A stretch of 64,000 nucleotides of DNA from assembly GCF_006539505.1 (NCBI RefSeq), contig NZ_BJND01000040.1:1-64000 (forward strand), in the 5' to 3' direction. The notes under the pieces were generated by a model. It did not search any database and had not been told where the DNA came from. It saw only the letters and a program-made list of their open reading frames with translations. The DNA is from Streptomyces spinoverrucosus. GTDB lineage: Bacteria > Actinomycetota > Actinomycetes > Streptomycetales > Streptomycetaceae. This document shows, piece by piece, positions 7,752 to 16,516 of the stretch (positions are counted from its first letter, which is position 1; each line of letters starts with the position of its first letter). A program made the translations under genes and the position numbers.

Positions 7752-8579
7752 GTGACCCACGCACGACAGCACCGGATCCAGGTCGTCGCCCACCGCGGTG
7801 CCTCGGAGGACGCCCCCGAGCACACCCTGGCCGCGTACCGGAAGGCGATCGAGGACGGGGCGGACGCCCTGGAGTGCGATGTCCGGCTGACCGCCGACGG
7901 ACACCTCGTGTGCGTCCACGACCGCCGCATCAACCGTACGTCCAACGGTCGCGGCGCGGTCTCCGCGCTGGAGCTGGCCGATCTCGCCGCCCTGGACTTC
8001 GGCTCCTGGAAGTACCGCGGGTCACTGCACCACCGGGACGAGGAGCCCGACTGGGTGCACCGCCCGGAGGACCCGGCGGAGACCTCCGTACTCACCCTGG
8101 AGCGGCTGCTCACCCTCGTCGCGGACTCCGGGCGGCGGGTGGAGCTGGCGATCGAGACCAAGCACCCCACACGATGGGCCGGGCAGGTGGAGGAGCGGCT
8201 GCTGACGCTCCTGAAGCGGTTCGGGCTGGACGCTCCGGCGACCTCCGAGGAGTCCGCGGTGCGCGTCATGAGTTTCTCGGCGCGCTCCCTGCAACGGATC
8301 CGGGCGGCCTCGCCGACGCTGCCGACGGTCTATCTGATGCAGTTCCTCTCACCCCGGCTGCGCGACGGACGACTGCCCAATGGTGTCCGGATCGCGGGCC
8401 CCTCGATCCGGATCGTGCGCAATCACCCGACATACATCGAGCGGCTGAAGCGGGCCGGGCACCAGGTGCACGTGTGGACCGTGAACGAGCCCGCGGACGT
8501 CGATCTCTGCGTTGACCTGGGCATTGACGCCATCATCACCAACCGCCCGCGCGCGGTGCTGGACCAGCTGGGTCGCTGA
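7752..8579 (+). CDS. Glycerophosphodiester phosphodiesterase
   Basis: The 275-residue cytoplasmic GDPD-family enzyme hydrolyses glycerophosphodiesters to glycerol-3-phosphate and an alcohol. Active-site features are visible: His14-Arg15 (VAHRGASEDAPEHT), Glu41/Asp43 (ECDVRLT) and His56-Asp57 (VHDRRI). A conserved IETKHP segment and the C-terminal VHVWTVNEP motif follow. There is no signal peptide, so it resembles UgpQ rather than secreted GlpQ. The start is a GTG; an out-of-frame ATG lies 8 bp upstream. It appears monocistronic. Confidence 0.92.
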   Translation: MTHARQHRIQVVAHRGASEDAPEHTLAAYRKAIEDGADALECDVRLTADGHLVCVHDRRINRTSNGRGAVSALELADLAALDFGSWKYRGSLHHRDEEPDWVHRPEDPAETSVLTLERLLTLVADSGRRVELAIETKHPTRWAGQVEERLLTLLKRFGLDAPATSEESAVRVMSFSARSLQRIRAASPTLPTVYLMQFLSPRLRDGRLPNGVRIAGPSIRIVRNHPTYIERLKRAGHQVHVWTVNEPADVDLCVDLGIDAIITNRPRAVLDQLGR

Positions 8580-8805
8580 CCCATGAAACGAACCTTGACC
8601 TTCGGGCCCGCCTGCACCATCCTCCGGTCTCGGCTACACCGTCGAAATCCAGCCACACGCTGACCGGTCCATTACGGGGAGTGCTCCGGCGCGTTCGGTC
8701 CGTATTCGATTGTTGCGAATGCGTCGCCGGACATGGATTGGCCGGTTTCCGGTACAGGCCAATGGGGCATCCACACCGTGGCGTGGGGCGAAGGAGGTCT
8801 CGGGG

Positions 8806-9357
8806 GTGGCGTTGGTGGTGGCACAGGAGGTGCCCACGTCGTCGAGCATGGCCGTACCCCATGGCCCTGCGGGCGTGGGGAAGGCGCGGCACCGGATGCG
8901 CGATCAGTTGCGCAGAGGTGGCGTGACGGAAGCGGTCATCGACGATGCCGTACTGATCCTTTCCGAACTTTTGAGCAACGCGTGCAAACACGGCCGGCCA
9001 CTGGGCGACGCCCTGGCCGGGGACGGTGACGTCCGGGCCGCGTGGCGCGTGGACCCGGGCGGCAGGCTGGTCGTGGAGGTGACGGACGGTGGCGGACCGA
9101 CCCGTCCGGCCCCGTCGACCCCTTCGGTCACCGCACACGGCGGCCGCGGGCTGAACATCATCACGGCACTGGCCGACGACTGGGGCGTACGGGACGACGC
9201 CCAGGGCGAGGTCACGGTCTGGGTCGTGGTCCACGACGGCGTGCACGATCCCGCTGCGGGGCACCGGCGCGACGACTTCGCTACGCGTGTCACGGCCCCG
9301 CCGGTCTCGGCCATACCCGAGCTGGACTTCGCCGACGCGTTCGACGACCTGGACTGA
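8806..9357 (+). CDS. RsbW-like ATP-binding (anti-sigma type) protein
   Basis: The 183-residue protein has a GHKL ATPase fold. It shows an N-box (ELLSNACKHG, 54-63), a G1-like EVTDGGGP (91-98) and a G2 HGGRGLNII (111-119). The GTG at 8806 is chosen because AAGGAGG lies 8 bases upstream; the open frame extends further but without a ribosome site. Such small stand-alone kinases are abundant in Streptomyces and act as anti-sigma factors or regulators of PP2C partners. No sigma factor is adjacent; a PP2C phosphatase lies 3.3 kb downstream and a second RsbW-like gene at 17543-17992. Confidence 0.85.
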   Translation: MALVVAQEVPTSSSMAVPHGPAGVGKARHRMRDQLRRGGVTEAVIDDAVLILSELLSNACKHGRPLGDALAGDGDVRAAWRVDPGGRLVVEVTDGGGPTRPAPSTPSVTAHGGRGLNIITALADDWGVRDDAQGEVTVWVVVHDGVHDPAAGHRRDDFATRVTAPPVSAIPELDFADAFDDLD

Positions 9358-9384
9358 GACGACGGCGACGTCTTCTCCGCCACG

Positions 9385-9393
9385 TTGTCCACA
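9385..9393 (+). other. DnaA box
   Basis: A perfect Streptomyces DnaA box TTGTCCACA lies between two genes. A one-mismatch TCATCCACA follows at 9403-9411 in the same orientation. Other boxes in the window lie at 25630-25941, 32663 and 36326-36379. Confidence 0.6.
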
Positions 9394-9486
9394 ACGCCCC
9401 CGTCATCCACAGGGTCCCGTTCCCCCCGCGCACAAGCGGCTAGGCTCCCGCCGTACGAGACGAGCCGTAACCGGGAGACACCCACC

Positions 9487-10452
9487 ATGGCCAAGAAGCG
9501 ACCCCAGACGAAGGCCACGCGCCCGCAGCTCACGGATGGAGAGATCCCGGTGGTCGGCGCCCGTGAGCCCTGCCCCTGCGGCAGCGGACGCCGTTACAAG
9601 GCGTGCCACGGCCGGGCCGCCGCACAGGCAGCGACCGAGCTGGTGCATCGCCCGTTCGAGGGCCTGCCCGGCGAGTGCGACTGGGTCGCCCTGCGCGAGC
9701 TGGTCCCGGCGGCCACCGCAGAGCTGACCCTGAAGGACGGCCTCCCCGAGGGCGTCCCCTCGGTCACGCTCGCCACGGTGCTGCCGATGGCCTGGCCCGC
9801 CCTGCGCCGCGACAACGGCTCGGTCCTGCTCGGCCTGCAGAACGACACCGCCTCCGGCGACATCAGCCGCGACCTCGCCGACACGCTGCTGCGGGCGCTC
9901 CAGGCGCAGCCCGGCACCCCGGTGAAGGGCCGCCGCGCCCCCGCCGAGGGGCCCCGCCTGCAGGACCTGCTCGACCCCAAGGCCCCGTTCGAGCCTGTCG
10001 TGCACCCCGGCTTCGAGTTCTGGGTGCCGGACCCCCAGAGCGCCACGCCGGACGTGACCGCCTCCCTGGAGCGTGCCAACGCCGCCGCCATCCCCACGGT
10101 CAAGCTGCAGGGCGTCGACGCGGCGTACTGGTGCCAGACCCCGGAGAAGAACCACCTGCGCTGGGTCATGCCGCACCCGGAGGAGCAGCTTCTGGACGCC
10201 CTCGCGCGCCTGCACGCGGCCGGCCGGTCCAACCTGGGTGAGGGCACCCGGCTCGTCGGCTCCTTCCGGGCGCACGGTCTGACCGTGCCGGTGTGGGATC
10301 TGCCGAGCGGTGTCACCGCCGATGACATCGAGAAGCCGGCGGCCGAGTTCGCCGAGCGGCTCGCCGCCGCGCTGGCCACGGACGCGCCGCTCACCGCGGA
10401 CGAGCGCCGCGCGCGCGGCGGCCTGACCAACCGACAGGTGACCCTCAGCTGA
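9487..10452 (+). CDS. SEC-C motif protein, DUF5926 type
   Basis: The 321-residue protein begins with a basic leader followed by a SEC-C zinc motif: Cys29, Cys31, Cys40 and His41 in EPCPCGSGRRYKACHG, the type found at the SecA C-terminus. The rest is a globular domain matching the actinobacterial DUF5926 family of unknown function. The ATG at 9487 follows a GGGAGA ribosome site. The gene stands alone, between the RsbW-like gene and a convergent secreted-protein gene. Confidence 0.85.
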   Translation: MAKKRPQTKATRPQLTDGEIPVVGAREPCPCGSGRRYKACHGRAAAQAATELVHRPFEGLPGECDWVALRELVPAATAELTLKDGLPEGVPSVTLATVLPMAWPALRRDNGSVLLGLQNDTASGDISRDLADTLLRALQAQPGTPVKGRRAPAEGPRLQDLLDPKAPFEPVVHPGFEFWVPDPQSATPDVTASLERANAAAIPTVKLQGVDAAYWCQTPEKNHLRWVMPHPEEQLLDALARLHAAGRSNLGEGTRLVGSFRAHGLTVPVWDLPSGVTADDIEKPAAEFAERLAAALATDAPLTADERRARGGLTNRQVTLS

Positions 10453-10493
10453 CGCCCAGGTCGGCTCGGCAGCTGACTAGTCGGTCAGCCGGG

Positions 10494-10517
10494 CGGCTCA
10501 CCGGATCCGGTGAGCCG
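10494..10517. terminator. 24-bp perfect palindrome between convergent genes
   Basis: CGGCTCACCGG (10494-10504) continues into its own reverse complement ending TGAGCCG (10517). It lies 42 bp after the DUF5926 gene stop and can serve as a terminator in either direction. Confidence 0.55.
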
Positions 10518-10618
10518 TCACAACTCCCGCTGCCAACAAGCCAGTCGGTGTCCGAATAACCGAGGAAAACGGGAGATCGAATTTGCGAACCGCCGATCTC
10601 TTGTTACCGTTCCAGTAG

Positions 10619-10661
10619 CCCGGTTGCTGGTGCATCCCCCGTCGCCAGCAACCGGGTCTTT
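10619..10661 (+). terminator. Intrinsic terminator-like hairpin with U-tract
   Basis: A perfect 12-bp stem, CCCGGTTGCTGG (10619-10630) with CCAGCAACCGGG (10645-10656), is followed by TCTTT. It is oriented for plus-strand transcription but lies 167 bp beyond the upstream gene, which already has a palindrome. It could therefore end a short non-coding transcript starting near 10560-10600. Confidence 0.55.
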
Positions 10662-10697
10662 CCATGTGCGGAGACACTCACGCAACGCCGCCGTTGA

Positions 10698-11306
10698 TCA
10701 ACTGCCCGTAGGCGCCCAGGAGTTGCTCCCCGAACGCAGCAGTGACGAGCCCTGTCCGCCGCGGGCCGCGAACTCCGCGACCGCCGAGTACGCCGTCGGC
10801 TCGCCCCGCATCCGCTCCCGAGGCGTCTCGCAACTGGCCGACTCGTCCTCGGCGCCCACCGGGCACCGCATCTGCACCGTCCGCCCGTTCGGCCCCATCA
10901 GGCTCAGTACGGCGTCCAGGGCTTCGCCGGTCGGGTTGCGGTAGTAGGTGCGCGCCCAGGACTCCTCGCCCTGCGTCAGCACACAGGTCTGTGCCTCGAT
11001 GCCGGTGGGGGAGGTGACTTCGGGTCCGCAGCGGGTGGCGGTGGCCAGGCCGAGGCCGAGCAGGGAGGGGGAGCGGGCGGGGTCGGACGCGGCGGCCTCC
11101 TCGCCGGGAGCCTCGCCGTCGTCGCGAGACACCTCGGCGTCACCGCGCGACTCCTCGGCGCCCGGCACCTTGGCATCCCCGCGCCCCGACACCCGTACGG
11201 CCCCGGACTCATGGTCGTCGCCCACGGGTCCCGCGGACGCCATGGCCAGCGGCAGCGCGATCGCGCACGTCACGACCGCCCCGAGGGCGAGAAGGCGGAG
11301 ATTCAT
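10698..11306 (-). CDS. Secreted protein of unknown function
   Basis: The 202-residue product has a signal peptide (MNLRLLALGAVVTCAIALPL, cleavage near ASAGP). A charged, probably disordered stretch (about residues 28-80, rich in Glu, Asp and Gly) follows, then a folded part with four Cys (RCGPEV, QTCVLT, MRCPVG, ASCETP). The Cys spacing fits two disulphides in an exported protein. I recognise no family. It is convergent with the DUF5926 gene. Confidence 0.75.
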   Translation of the reverse strand: MNLRLLALGAVVTCAIALPLAMASAGPVGDDHESGAVRVSGRGDAKVPGAEESRGDAEVSRDDGEAPGEEAAASDPARSPSLLGLGLATATRCGPEVTSPTGIEAQTCVLTQGEESWARTYYRNPTGEALDAVLSLMGPNGRTVQMRCPVGAEDESASCETPRERMRGEPTAYSAVAEFAARGGQGSSLLRSGSNSWAPTGS

Positions 11307-11361
11307 GAGGGGACGATAACGACCAGAACGGGGCGCCCGGTCCCGCGCGCGCCCGACACCC

Positions 11362-12027
11362 TCAGAACTCGGGCGCGCTCACACCCGTACGAGTGAGGGC
11401 GTCGACCACGGCGTCCACCACGGCCTCCACATCGGGCACCCACGGAGCTGCCGAGCCGGGCAGCGGTGCGCGCTCCCAGCGGATCTGCCCCTGACCGGTC
11501 TCGGACGGCGGCAGCGCGAGATAGCCGCCCTCGCTGTGGAAGCGCAGGGAGCCGGGGACGAAGTCCTTGGCGTAGAGCAGTTCGCCCAGTTGTTCCATGG
11601 AGTACGGCCGGACCAGCACGGCCCAGCGGGTGCGGGAGGCGAGGACCGGGCCGAGACGCATCCCGGTGCGGTCCAGCGCGGCCAGGGCACGAGCGGCAGC
11701 GGGAGCCGGCAGGCTGACCGCACACGGTGCGTTGCCGCCGGTGGCCAGGATGATCGGCGCCGTGGGCCGGTTGGTCCACCACCAGCGCACCATGCGCTCG
11801 TCGGTGGTGGCCGCGAGCAGCCCGGGGTCGAAGGGGTGCGCGCCTGGCACCGTGCACTCCGGGTCCGGGCAGCCGCAGCGGGCCCGGCCCTGCGGGTCCG
11901 CCGTGACGCCCGGGAGTACGGGCCATTTCCATTCCGTCGCGAAGGTCAGGGCCGCGCTGATCACCTCAGGCCTCCCGTCGTTCCGCCTGGACAGGAGCCT
12001 GCGTCGCCTTCCGAGGATCTCGCGCAT
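11362..12027 (-). CDS. Second stand-alone Prim-Pol-like protein
   Basis: The 221-residue protein resembles the N-terminal domain of bifunctional primase/polymerases: an Ala/Phe helix and VLPGV segment, a Cys/His-containing insertion (RCGCPDPECTVPGAHP), then the MVRWWWTNRPTAPIILATG segment. The usual acidic metal-binding motif is degenerate, so catalytic activity is doubtful. It lies 55 bp upstream of the secreted-protein gene in the same direction. The function of these orphan chromosomal copies is unknown; compare 3565-4428. Confidence 0.7.
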   Translation of the reverse strand: MREILGRRRRLLSRRNDGRPEVISAALTFATEWKWPVLPGVTADPQGRARCGCPDPECTVPGAHPFDPGLLAATTDERMVRWWWTNRPTAPIILATGGNAPCAVSLPAPAAARALAALDRTGMRLGPVLASRTRWAVLVRPYSMEQLGELLYAKDFVPGSLRFHSEGGYLALPPSETGQGQIRWERAPLPGSAAPWVPDVEAVVDAVVDALTRTGVSAPEF

Positions 12028-12441
12028 GAGCGCTCGTTCCTTTCCGTTGCACGCCTGGCAACACCGTGGTCCACATCACACCATGTGTCGATCACTTCAC
12101 TGTGCGTACCTGTTGGCGCATCACACCCCGGCTATCGAGCACGGGGAGCCCCTATGGGCCGAGCGTTGGCTGCGACCGCGTCCATACTGCGTCTACCAAA
12201 AGCATGGGCGTGGCGTGGGGTGGCGAAGTGTGGCGTTTGCCGTCCCGCGTATTTCTCTTCGCCGCCGTCACGGGAGGATGGGGCTCGGTCGTCGGTGGCT
12301 AAGACGCCCGGCTCCGTCACCAGGTTCCGGGTGCCCCCCAACCACCCCTGGCCTTCACCGAGTACGTACCCATCACGACCGCTGTGACGCTCCGTCGAGC
12401 AAGCCCAGTCGACCGCAATAGGGCATTACCTGAAGCAGTTT
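12028..12441. other. Gene-free spacer
   Basis: I see no convincing gene in these ~410 bp. The segment is more A/T-rich than its surroundings and contains an inverted pair CACAT(6)ATGTG near 12071-12086, which could be part of a promoter for the minus-strand Prim-Pol-like gene. Confidence 0.4.
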
Positions 12442-12543
12442 TCAGCCAACTTCCGCTTTCCGCAAGAGATCCCGGGAGATCCGGTCCCGGAGCCACAACA
12501 GAACCACGGACACCAGGAATCCCAGCAGGACAATGCTGGACAT
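12442..12543 (-). CDS. 33-residue single-span membrane peptide
   Basis: This short frame reads MSSIVLLGFLVSVVLLWLRD and ends in a basic tail (RISRDLLRKAEVG). It is one hydrophobic span with positive charges on the C-terminal side. GAGGAG sits directly before the ATG, so the true start may be slightly different. It is divergent from the PP2C gene. Its existence is part of the reason I start that gene at 12650 rather than 12533. Function unknown. Confidence 0.4.
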   Translation of the reverse strand: MSSIVLLGFLVSVVLLWLRDRISRDLLRKAEVG

Positions 12544-12649
12544 CTCCTCACGACTGCGTGTAGATGTGGAGACACTGCTAGCGGCGCAAAATGACATGGG
12601 GGTTTGCGATGCTTTTGAGCGAAATGCACCGGTCGGAAAGCCGGACGCC

Positions 12650-14041
12650 ATGAACGCCCCGCACCCTCCGAAAGTGGCTGGAATCGATTCAACGGTTCCG
12701 GCACCCGCACACACTGTCGCGCCCTCCTCCCCGACCACCTCCGCCGTCACCACCGGCCCCGGCGCCCTGCTCCAGGACCGGCTCGCCGGCTGGGTCTCCG
12801 ACCTCACCACGCTGCACGAACTCACCGAACGCCTGGCCCGTACGGGCACCCTGGCCGACGCGCTCCAGGAACTGCTGCGCGCCGGAGCGGCCCTGGTGGG
12901 CGCCCGGCGCGGGCTCGTCGTACTGGAACCGGCCGACGGCCTCGGCCCGCGCAGCACCATCGGTCTGGGCCTCGCCCCGGCGGATCTCGGACACATCGAG
13001 ACCGTGCCGCGCGGTTCGATGCCGTACGGCGATCTGCTCGACGCTCCCGTCGGGCCGCCGGGTGGCGTCCGGGAGATCGTCCGGCCCGATCTGTTCGCCG
13101 AGGACGGCCTCGACCCCCGCCACCGCGAGGTGGCCCGCCGCCTCGGCTACGCCGCCAGCTACGCCCTCCCCCTGTCCACCGACGCCGCGGACCGCCTCGG
13201 CGCCGCAGTGTGGCTCTACGACGAACCCGCCGAGCCGGCCGAACGGCAGCGGCACCTCGTCGGCCTGTACGCCCGTTACGCCGGCGAACACCTCGCCCGG
13301 CTGCTCGAAGTCGAGCGCACGCGCGCGTGCATGGCGACCATCTCCGAGGAACTGCTCCCCTCCCGGCTCCCCCGCGTCTGTGGCGTCCAGCTCGCCGCCC
13401 GGCACCGCACCGGCCCACGCGGCGGCGGCGACTGGTACGACGCGCTGCCGCTGCCGGACGCGGCCCTCGGTCTCGCCGTCGGGTCCGTCACCGGGTCGGG
13501 GCCCAGCGCGGTCGCCGCGATGGGACGGCTGCGGGCGTCCTTGCGCGCGTACGCCGTGATGGAGGGCGAGGACCCGGTCGCCGTCCTGTCCGACCTCGAG
13601 CTGTTGCTCCGGCTGACCGAGCCCGCCCGTTCGGCCACCGCCCTGTTCGCCTACGTCGAGCCCGCAGTGCACAAGATCACGCTGGCGGGGGCCGGGCACA
13701 GTCCGCCGCTGCTGATCGGGGAGCGGCGCACGGAGTTCGTGGAGACGTCGGTCTCGGCGCCGCTCGGGATGCTCGCCTGCTGGGAGGCGCCCAGCGTGGA
13801 GGTGCAGGCGGAGCGCGGAGAGACGGTTCTGCTCTACACCGACGGGCTGCTCCAGCGCACCGGCGACCCCGTGGACCGCGCGTTCGCCCGGCTGCACGCG
13901 GCGGCGGCCGGGTTGCCGCGGGCCAAGCGCCGGGATCCGGACGCGCTCGTCGACCATGTCCTGCGGACCGTGCTGCCGGACGGGCTGGACTCGGCGGACA
14001 ACGAGGAGGACGTGGTGCTGCTGGCGGCGCGGTTCGAGTGA
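12650..14041 (+). CDS. GAF/PP2C (SpoIIE-type) serine phosphatase
   Basis: The 463-residue protein has a Pro/Thr-rich leader, a GAF-like sensor domain (about residues 50-220) and a SpoIIE/RsbU-type PP2C domain (about 235-463). Phosphatase motifs are visible: RGGGDWYDALPLPD with the metal-binding Asp, GAGHSPPLLI, ETVLLYTDGLLQR and the final DNEEDVVLLAAR. Such enzymes dephosphorylate anti-anti-sigma factors, opposing RsbW-like kinases, two of which are encoded nearby (8806 and 17992). The start is uncertain: in-frame ATGs exist at 12533 and 12596. I prefer 12650 because a divergent membrane-peptide frame occupies the earlier segment. Confidence 0.85.
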   Translation: MNAPHPPKVAGIDSTVPAPAHTVAPSSPTTSAVTTGPGALLQDRLAGWVSDLTTLHELTERLARTGTLADALQELLRAGAALVGARRGLVVLEPADGLGPRSTIGLGLAPADLGHIETVPRGSMPYGDLLDAPVGPPGGVREIVRPDLFAEDGLDPRHREVARRLGYAASYALPLSTDAADRLGAAVWLYDEPAEPAERQRHLVGLYARYAGEHLARLLEVERTRACMATISEELLPSRLPRVCGVQLAARHRTGPRGGGDWYDALPLPDAALGLAVGSVTGSGPSAVAAMGRLRASLRAYAVMEGEDPVAVLSDLELLLRLTEPARSATALFAYVEPAVHKITLAGAGHSPPLLIGERRTEFVETSVSAPLGMLACWEAPSVEVQAERGETVLLYTDGLLQRTGDPVDRAFARLHAAAAGLPRAKRRDPDALVDHVLRTVLPDGLDSADNEEDVVLLAARFE

Positions 14042-14140
14042 CGCGCGCCTCCCGGGCGAGCTCGGTAACAGGTCCTTCGGCCCTGGGCCCCCTTTCGTGC
14101 GACCGTACGATGGAGGAGGTCCAGTGCCGTATCGAGGAGG

Positions 14141-15607
14141 ATGACCGTGGCCGAAGAGCTCCCGGAGACCCCGGTGGAGGCTTCTGAGGAAGAGCCCGTC
14201 AAGCAGCGCAAGAACGGCCTGTACCCGGGCGTGTCCGACGAGCTGGCCGAGAACATGAAGTCCGGCTGGGCCGACACCGAGCTGCGCGACCTGGAGCCGA
14301 TCCCCCAGGCCGCCGAGACCGCTGCCCGCCGCGCCGCGCTGTCCGCGCGCTTCCCGGGCGAGCGCCTGGTCGTCCCCGCGGGCAACCTGAAGACCCGCTC
14401 GAACGACACGGAGTACCCCTTCCGCGCGTCGGTCGAATACGCGTACCTCACCGGTAACCAGACCGAGGACGGCGTCCTGGTCATGGAGCCGGTCGCCGAC
14501 GGTCACCAGGCGACGATCTATCTGCTGCCGCGTTCGAACCGCGAGAACGGCGAGTTCTGGCTGAACGGGCAGGGCGAGTTGTGGGTCGGCCGCCGGCACT
14601 CGCTCGCCGAGGCCGAGCAGCTGTACGGCATCCCCGCGTCGGACGTCCGCGAGCTGGCCGGCAAGCTGCGCGAGGCGACCGGCCCGGTGCGGGTCGTACG
14701 CGGGTACGACGCCGGCATCGAGGCCGCGCTGACCGACAAGGTCACCGCCGAGCGGGACGAGGAGCTGCGGGTCTTCCTTTCCGAGGCGCGGCTGGTCAAG
14801 GACGAGTTCGAGATCGGCGAGCTGCAGAAGGCCGTCGACTCGACCGCGCGGGGCTTCGAGGACGTGGTGAAGGTCCTCGACAAGGCCGAGGCGACGAGTG
14901 AGCGCTACATCGAGGGCACCTTCTTCCTCCGCGCGCGGGTCGAGGGCAACGACGTGGGCTACGGCTCCATCTGCGCGGCCGGGCCGCACGCCTGCACGCT
15001 GCACTGGGTGCGCAACGACGGGCCCGTGCGGTCGGGTGATCTGCTGCTGCTGGACGCGGGCGTGGAGACGCACACGTACTACACCGCGGACGTGACGCGG
15101 ACGCTGCCGATCAACGGGCGGTTCAGCGAGATCCAGCGGAAGATCTACGACGCGGTGTACGAGGCCCAGGAGGCCGGGATCGCGGCGGTGAAGCCGGGGG
15201 CGAAGTACCGGGACTTCCATGACGCGGCGCAGCGGGTGCTCGCCGAGAAGCTCGTCGAGTGGGGGCTTGTCGAGGGGCCGGTCGAGCGGGTGCTGGAGTT
15301 GGGGCTTCAGCGGCGGTGGACGCTGCACGGGACCGGGCACATGCTCGGCATGGACGTGCACGACTGTGCGGCGGCGCGGACCGAGACCTACGTCGATGGT
15401 GTGCTGGAGCCGGGGATGTGTCTGACCGTCGAGCCCGGGTTGTACTTCCAGGCCGATGACCTGACCGTGCCGGAGGAGTACCGGGGGATCGGCGTCCGGA
15501 TCGAGGACGACATCCTGGTGACCGAGGACGGGAACCGGAACCTCAGCGCTGCGCTGCCTCGGCAGGCGGATGAGATTGAGGAGTGGATGGCCTCGCTCAA
15601 GGGGTGA
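14141..15607 (+). CDS. pepP: Aminopeptidase P (Xaa-Pro aminopeptidase)
   Basis: The 488-residue protein has the N-terminal aminopeptidase P domain and a C-terminal pita-bread M24 domain. All five expected metal ligands can be placed: Asp in LLLLDAGVE, Asp in YTADVTRTLP, His in LHGTGHMLGMDVHD, Glu in LTVEPGLY and Glu in GVRIEDDILVTEDG. It removes N-terminal residues preceding proline in the cytoplasm. The ATG at 14141 follows CGAGGAGG. Its last 11 bp overlap the convergent CitG-like gene. A smaller M24 paralogue lies at 32767-33609. Confidence 0.92.
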   Translation: MTVAEELPETPVEASEEEPVKQRKNGLYPGVSDELAENMKSGWADTELRDLEPIPQAAETAARRAALSARFPGERLVVPAGNLKTRSNDTEYPFRASVEYAYLTGNQTEDGVLVMEPVADGHQATIYLLPRSNRENGEFWLNGQGELWVGRRHSLAEAEQLYGIPASDVRELAGKLREATGPVRVVRGYDAGIEAALTDKVTAERDEELRVFLSEARLVKDEFEIGELQKAVDSTARGFEDVVKVLDKAEATSERYIEGTFFLRARVEGNDVGYGSICAAGPHACTLHWVRNDGPVRSGDLLLLDAGVETHTYYTADVTRTLPINGRFSEIQRKIYDAVYEAQEAGIAAVKPGAKYRDFHDAAQRVLAEKLVEWGLVEGPVERVLELGLQRRWTLHGTGHMLGMDVHDCAAARTETYVDGVLEPGMCLTVEPGLYFQADDLTVPEEYRGIGVRIEDDILVTEDGNRNLSAALPRQADEIEEWMASLKG

Positions 15608-16505
15608 GGTGTGGGTGATGGCCGGATACCAAGTGGGTGTTCGGCCATCGTTGCGGTCTGCGGGTTCGTTGAGGCTGGTCGCGCAGTTCCTCGCGCCCCT
15701 GGCGGGCGTCCAGGAACAGGGCGCCCGCCAGGAGGGCCGCGCTGCCCCTTGGGCTCCACTCGCGTGCCTGCAGGTCGGCGTCCAGGGACTCCAGAGCCTC
15801 TGCGCCCGCCTTCGTCGCCGTACCGCCCGCATCCAGGACCCGGCGGGCACCCTCCTGGACATGCCGTAGGCCGAGTGGGCCCGCGGTATGCAGGAGTTCG
15901 GTGTCCTGGAGGGTCGACATCACCGTCAGCAGGGCGTCCAGGCGAGCCTGTGGTTCGGTGGCGCCGGCCGAGCGGGACACTGTGAGCGCGTCCAGCGCCC
16001 GGCGTAGGTGAGGGAATCCGGCGCGGGCCTCGCCCCGGGCGCCCGCGGCGCCGTACTTCGCCGAGACCGTGGAGCCGCGGGACGGCCGCAGCGGGGCCCG
16101 GCGGTCCGGGTGGGCGGCGATGCGCTTTGCGGCCGCCATCACCTCCCGCGCACCGGCCCCCTGGGTGAGGGCCGAGGCGGCGACCAGAAGGCCCAGCGTC
16201 CACAGGGCGCCCCGATGGCCGCCGCCCGCCAGGGCCACCGAGTGTTCGGTGCCGCGGCCGATCGCGCCCAGCTCCGCGCGCAGGTGGGGCGTGGGTGCGC
16301 CGGTGCGGCGGGCGGACGCGGCCATCGCCGCCAGCCCAGGGGCCAGTGCCTTGGCCGACCAGCGCAGGCTGCGGTGGTCCCGGCCGGTGGTGCGGGCGGC
16401 GAGGTCGCGGGGGTCGGGCAGGCCGGGCTTGGGAGCCAGCGCCAGCTGCACGGTCAGCGCGTCCACGGCGGCCTGCGCCAGCGCCTCGTCGTGGCGGCGG
16501 GTCAT
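15597..16505 (-). CDS. CitG-like triphosphoribosyl-dephospho-CoA synthase
   Basis: The 302-residue protein matches the CitG/MdcB family, which makes the phosphoribosyl-dephospho-CoA precursor for the acyl-carrier subunit of citrate lyase or malonate decarboxylase. Family features seen are PKPGLPDPRD near residue 26, GGGHRGALWTLGLLVAA in mid-protein and AKYGAAGARGEARAGFP. No citrate lyase or malonate decarboxylase subunit is encoded in the window. The Arg/Pro-rich final 25 residues look like readthrough into the convergent pepP gene. It lies 11 bp after the dioxygenase gene in the same direction, so the two are probably co-transcribed. Confidence 0.75.
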   Translation of the reverse strand: MTRRHDEALAQAAVDALTVQLALAPKPGLPDPRDLAARTTGRDHRSLRWSAKALAPGLAAMAASARRTGAPTPHLRAELGAIGRGTEHSVALAGGGHRGALWTLGLLVAASALTQGAGAREVMAAAKRIAAHPDRRAPLRPSRGSTVSAKYGAAGARGEARAGFPHLRRALDALTVSRSAGATEPQARLDALLTVMSTLQDTELLHTAGPLGLRHVQEGARRVLDAGGTATKAGAEALESLDADLQAREWSPRGSAALLAGALFLDARQGREELRDQPQRTRRPQRWPNTHLVSGHHPHLTP

Positions 16506-16516
16506 GGCCGTACCCC

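Noticed and set aside
12689..15862. 1057-codon open frame on the minus strand
   Set aside because: It is antisense to the PP2C and pepP genes, both with clear catalytic motifs. Its composition is the Arg/Gly/Val-rich pattern expected of a GC-bias shadow.
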